Assembly: GCA_025642075.2 (NCBI GenBank)
Contig: JAODUO010001596.1
Span: forward strand, 1 to 64,000
Direction of reading: 5' to 3'
Source of the DNA: Ridgeia piscesae
Lineage: Eukaryota; Annelida; Polychaeta; Sabellida; Siboglinidae
DNA length: 64,000 nt
Made by a program: the position numbers and the translations under genes
In this document: positions 62,727 to 64,000 of the stretch, in pieces
Numbering within the stretch: position 1 is the stretch's first letter
Layout of the letters: each line of letters starts with the position of its first letter
The notes under the pieces: generated by a model
Seen by the model: only the letters and a program-made list of their open reading frames with translations
Database searches by the model: none
Told to the model about the DNA's origin: nothing

Positions 62727-64000
62727 ACAAGATCAAGAACAAGAACAAGATGTTTATTTATGACCCCAAAATAAGTACATGAATTCAATAATCATAAGGT
62801 ATAACATAAACAAAACGTCATACATCAGTAATTTAAAACAGTGAAATGGGGGTCAGTGACTCCTGTTGAGACTGAAAAATCGCTATCACAGGAGCCACTA
62901 GTAGTAATCATTTTAGTTAACCTTTCAATATAGTAATTTTTACTTCAATAGTAATTTATTTCATCAATACGAGTTGTTTTCTATTTATTCTATCTCTAAT
63001 GCATGTGTACATGCTTCTCTGTAGTATAAGTAAGTAGAAATAATTAAGTAACAATAAAAAAAAATACATATAACAATTCATTGCATCTATCCATATATGT
63101 GCATATTAAAATTATAATGACTGTGTATTAAACTGACATATGTAACAATCAGATATTGTACATACGTTTTGATATTTTTGTAAGAGATACATTTTAAAGT
63201 AATACGCAAACCCACGTAAACTGTGAGTAACAATTTTGTTCTCAAAACTAATTCTGGAGTATCATTTATAATATGAGGCAAATTGTATTTAAGGCACTTT
63301 TTGGCAAATTCATGTCTTGTCATATATGTGTGTATATTTGTAGCTTTGCGGGTATCATGACTGTGTATATTATAATTGGGGATAATATTCCAATTTAATA
63401 AGTAAAGTGGCACATTATCATGCCTATATTTATAGAAAAAATTAAGTTCTTGCAGTTTTAATTGATAATCTATTTTCAATATTTGAAGTGTTTTTAAAAG
63501 TGGTTCAGTGTGTGAATTGTACATGTTTAATGTTATTATTCGAACTGCCCTTTTTTGAATTCTCAATATTCGACTACCTTTGTATCCCCAAACCGTAATA
63601 CAGTAATTAATATGTGACAGGATTAGAGAATTGTATAGAAGTGTTTTTATGTCTAGCGGCAGTACATGCTTTAGTTTGTTTAAAACGCCTGTAGTTTTGG
63701 AACATTTATTTGCGATTTTATTTACGTGTTTTTCTATGTAAGATTGGCGTCCAGGGTTAATCCTAGAAAATTAAATTCATCCGCTTGTTCGATATTTATG
63801 TTATCGATTTTAAGAGTAAGAGTTTGCGACTCTTTTCCAGGTACATGAAAAATCATATATTTAGATTTTTTTGTTTAAGGACAGTTTATTTATATTTAGC
63901 CATTCTATTACTTTTCTGAGTTCATAATTTATTAAGGATTCTACGCTCTTGTTTTTATGTTGTGTGCTATCAGTAAATTGGTTTAATGTACTGGAGAGTG
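62727..64000 (-). pseudogene. LINE RT C-terminal half, cut by the window edge
   Basis: Read leftwards from the right edge: ELRKVIEWLNINKLSLNK (just after the YADD block, which would lie beyond 64,000), a frameshift near 63,870, MIFHVPGKESQTLTLKI, FNFLGLTLD, another frameshift near 63,740, NKIANKCSKTTGVLNKLKHV, LSHINYCITVWG, and from 63,566 a 159-codon frame with IQKRAVRIITLNMYNSHTEP and LQELNFFYKYRHDNVPLYL. These are the thumb and C-terminal blocks of a CR1/jockey-group LINE. The element seems to end near 62,727 with a CTTGTT-type repeat (AACAAGATCAAGAACAAGA on the plus strand). Confidence 0.8.

Overview
This window is eukaryotic. It has no bacterial gene layout, large microsatellites and satellites, GT-AG bounded exon-like segments, and many broken non-LTR retrotransposons (LINEs) of the CR1, CR1/L2-like and RTE types. 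The mixture of LINE clades, hAT-type TIR elements and very long GT, GA and AT runs fits a metazoan, most likely an invertebrate such as a mollusc, another lophotrochozoan or an invertebrate deuterostome. I cannot name the species. No complete host gene is visible. Almost everything recognisable is repeat or mobile DNA.

Layout. 1-13,735 is one satellite array with a 21-bp unit, showing higher-order duplications, stretches of corrupted sequence and a diverged right edge. 13,740-20,340 holds old LINE fragments, a possible LTR, a 1-kb GGGA/GGAC/GA microsatellite block and an unrecognised coding-like ORF. 20,340-26,000 is a minus-strand LINE (PHD-like finger, endonuclease, reverse transcriptase) split by a plus-strand CR1/L2-like LINE. 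26,400-29,000 has pentamer and GT arrays, a LINE C-terminal fragment and an RTE fragment. 29,500-31,400 and 38,700-38,800 carry minus-strand exon-like segments, possibly of one secreted-protein gene. Between them is a 4.8-kb minisatellite (36/42-bp units) containing a C164-A154 run that is almost certainly an assembly artefact. 37,100-43,300 is mostly AT-rich DNA with one LINE fragment and one small inverted repeat.

43,300-55,240 contains three copies of one CR1 family: two 5'-truncated and one nearly full-length but frameshifted. All three end in the same 3' hairpin plus a repeat of about 10 nt. The middle copy sits inside a hAT-like element (TIR CAGAGATGG, 8-bp TSD CACTAAGC), which lies beside an inverted partial copy of itself. 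55,717-58,860 is a nearly intact minus-strand RTE LINE broken only by one late stop codon and inserted in the 3' end of another LINE. 60,732-62,611 is a large inverted repeat. From 62,727 to the right edge runs another partial LINE.

How the parts relate. The LINEs are autonomous copy-and-paste elements that encode endonuclease and reverse transcriptase; the nesting gives their relative ages. The CR1 and RTE families look youngest. The satellites and microsatellites yield long open frames on both strands that are not genes. I did not find a convincing new biological system. The best leads are the hAT-like inverted composite, the CR1 3' hairpin/tail signature, the 60.7-62.6 kb inverted repeat, and the candidate secreted-protein exons flanking the minisatellite.
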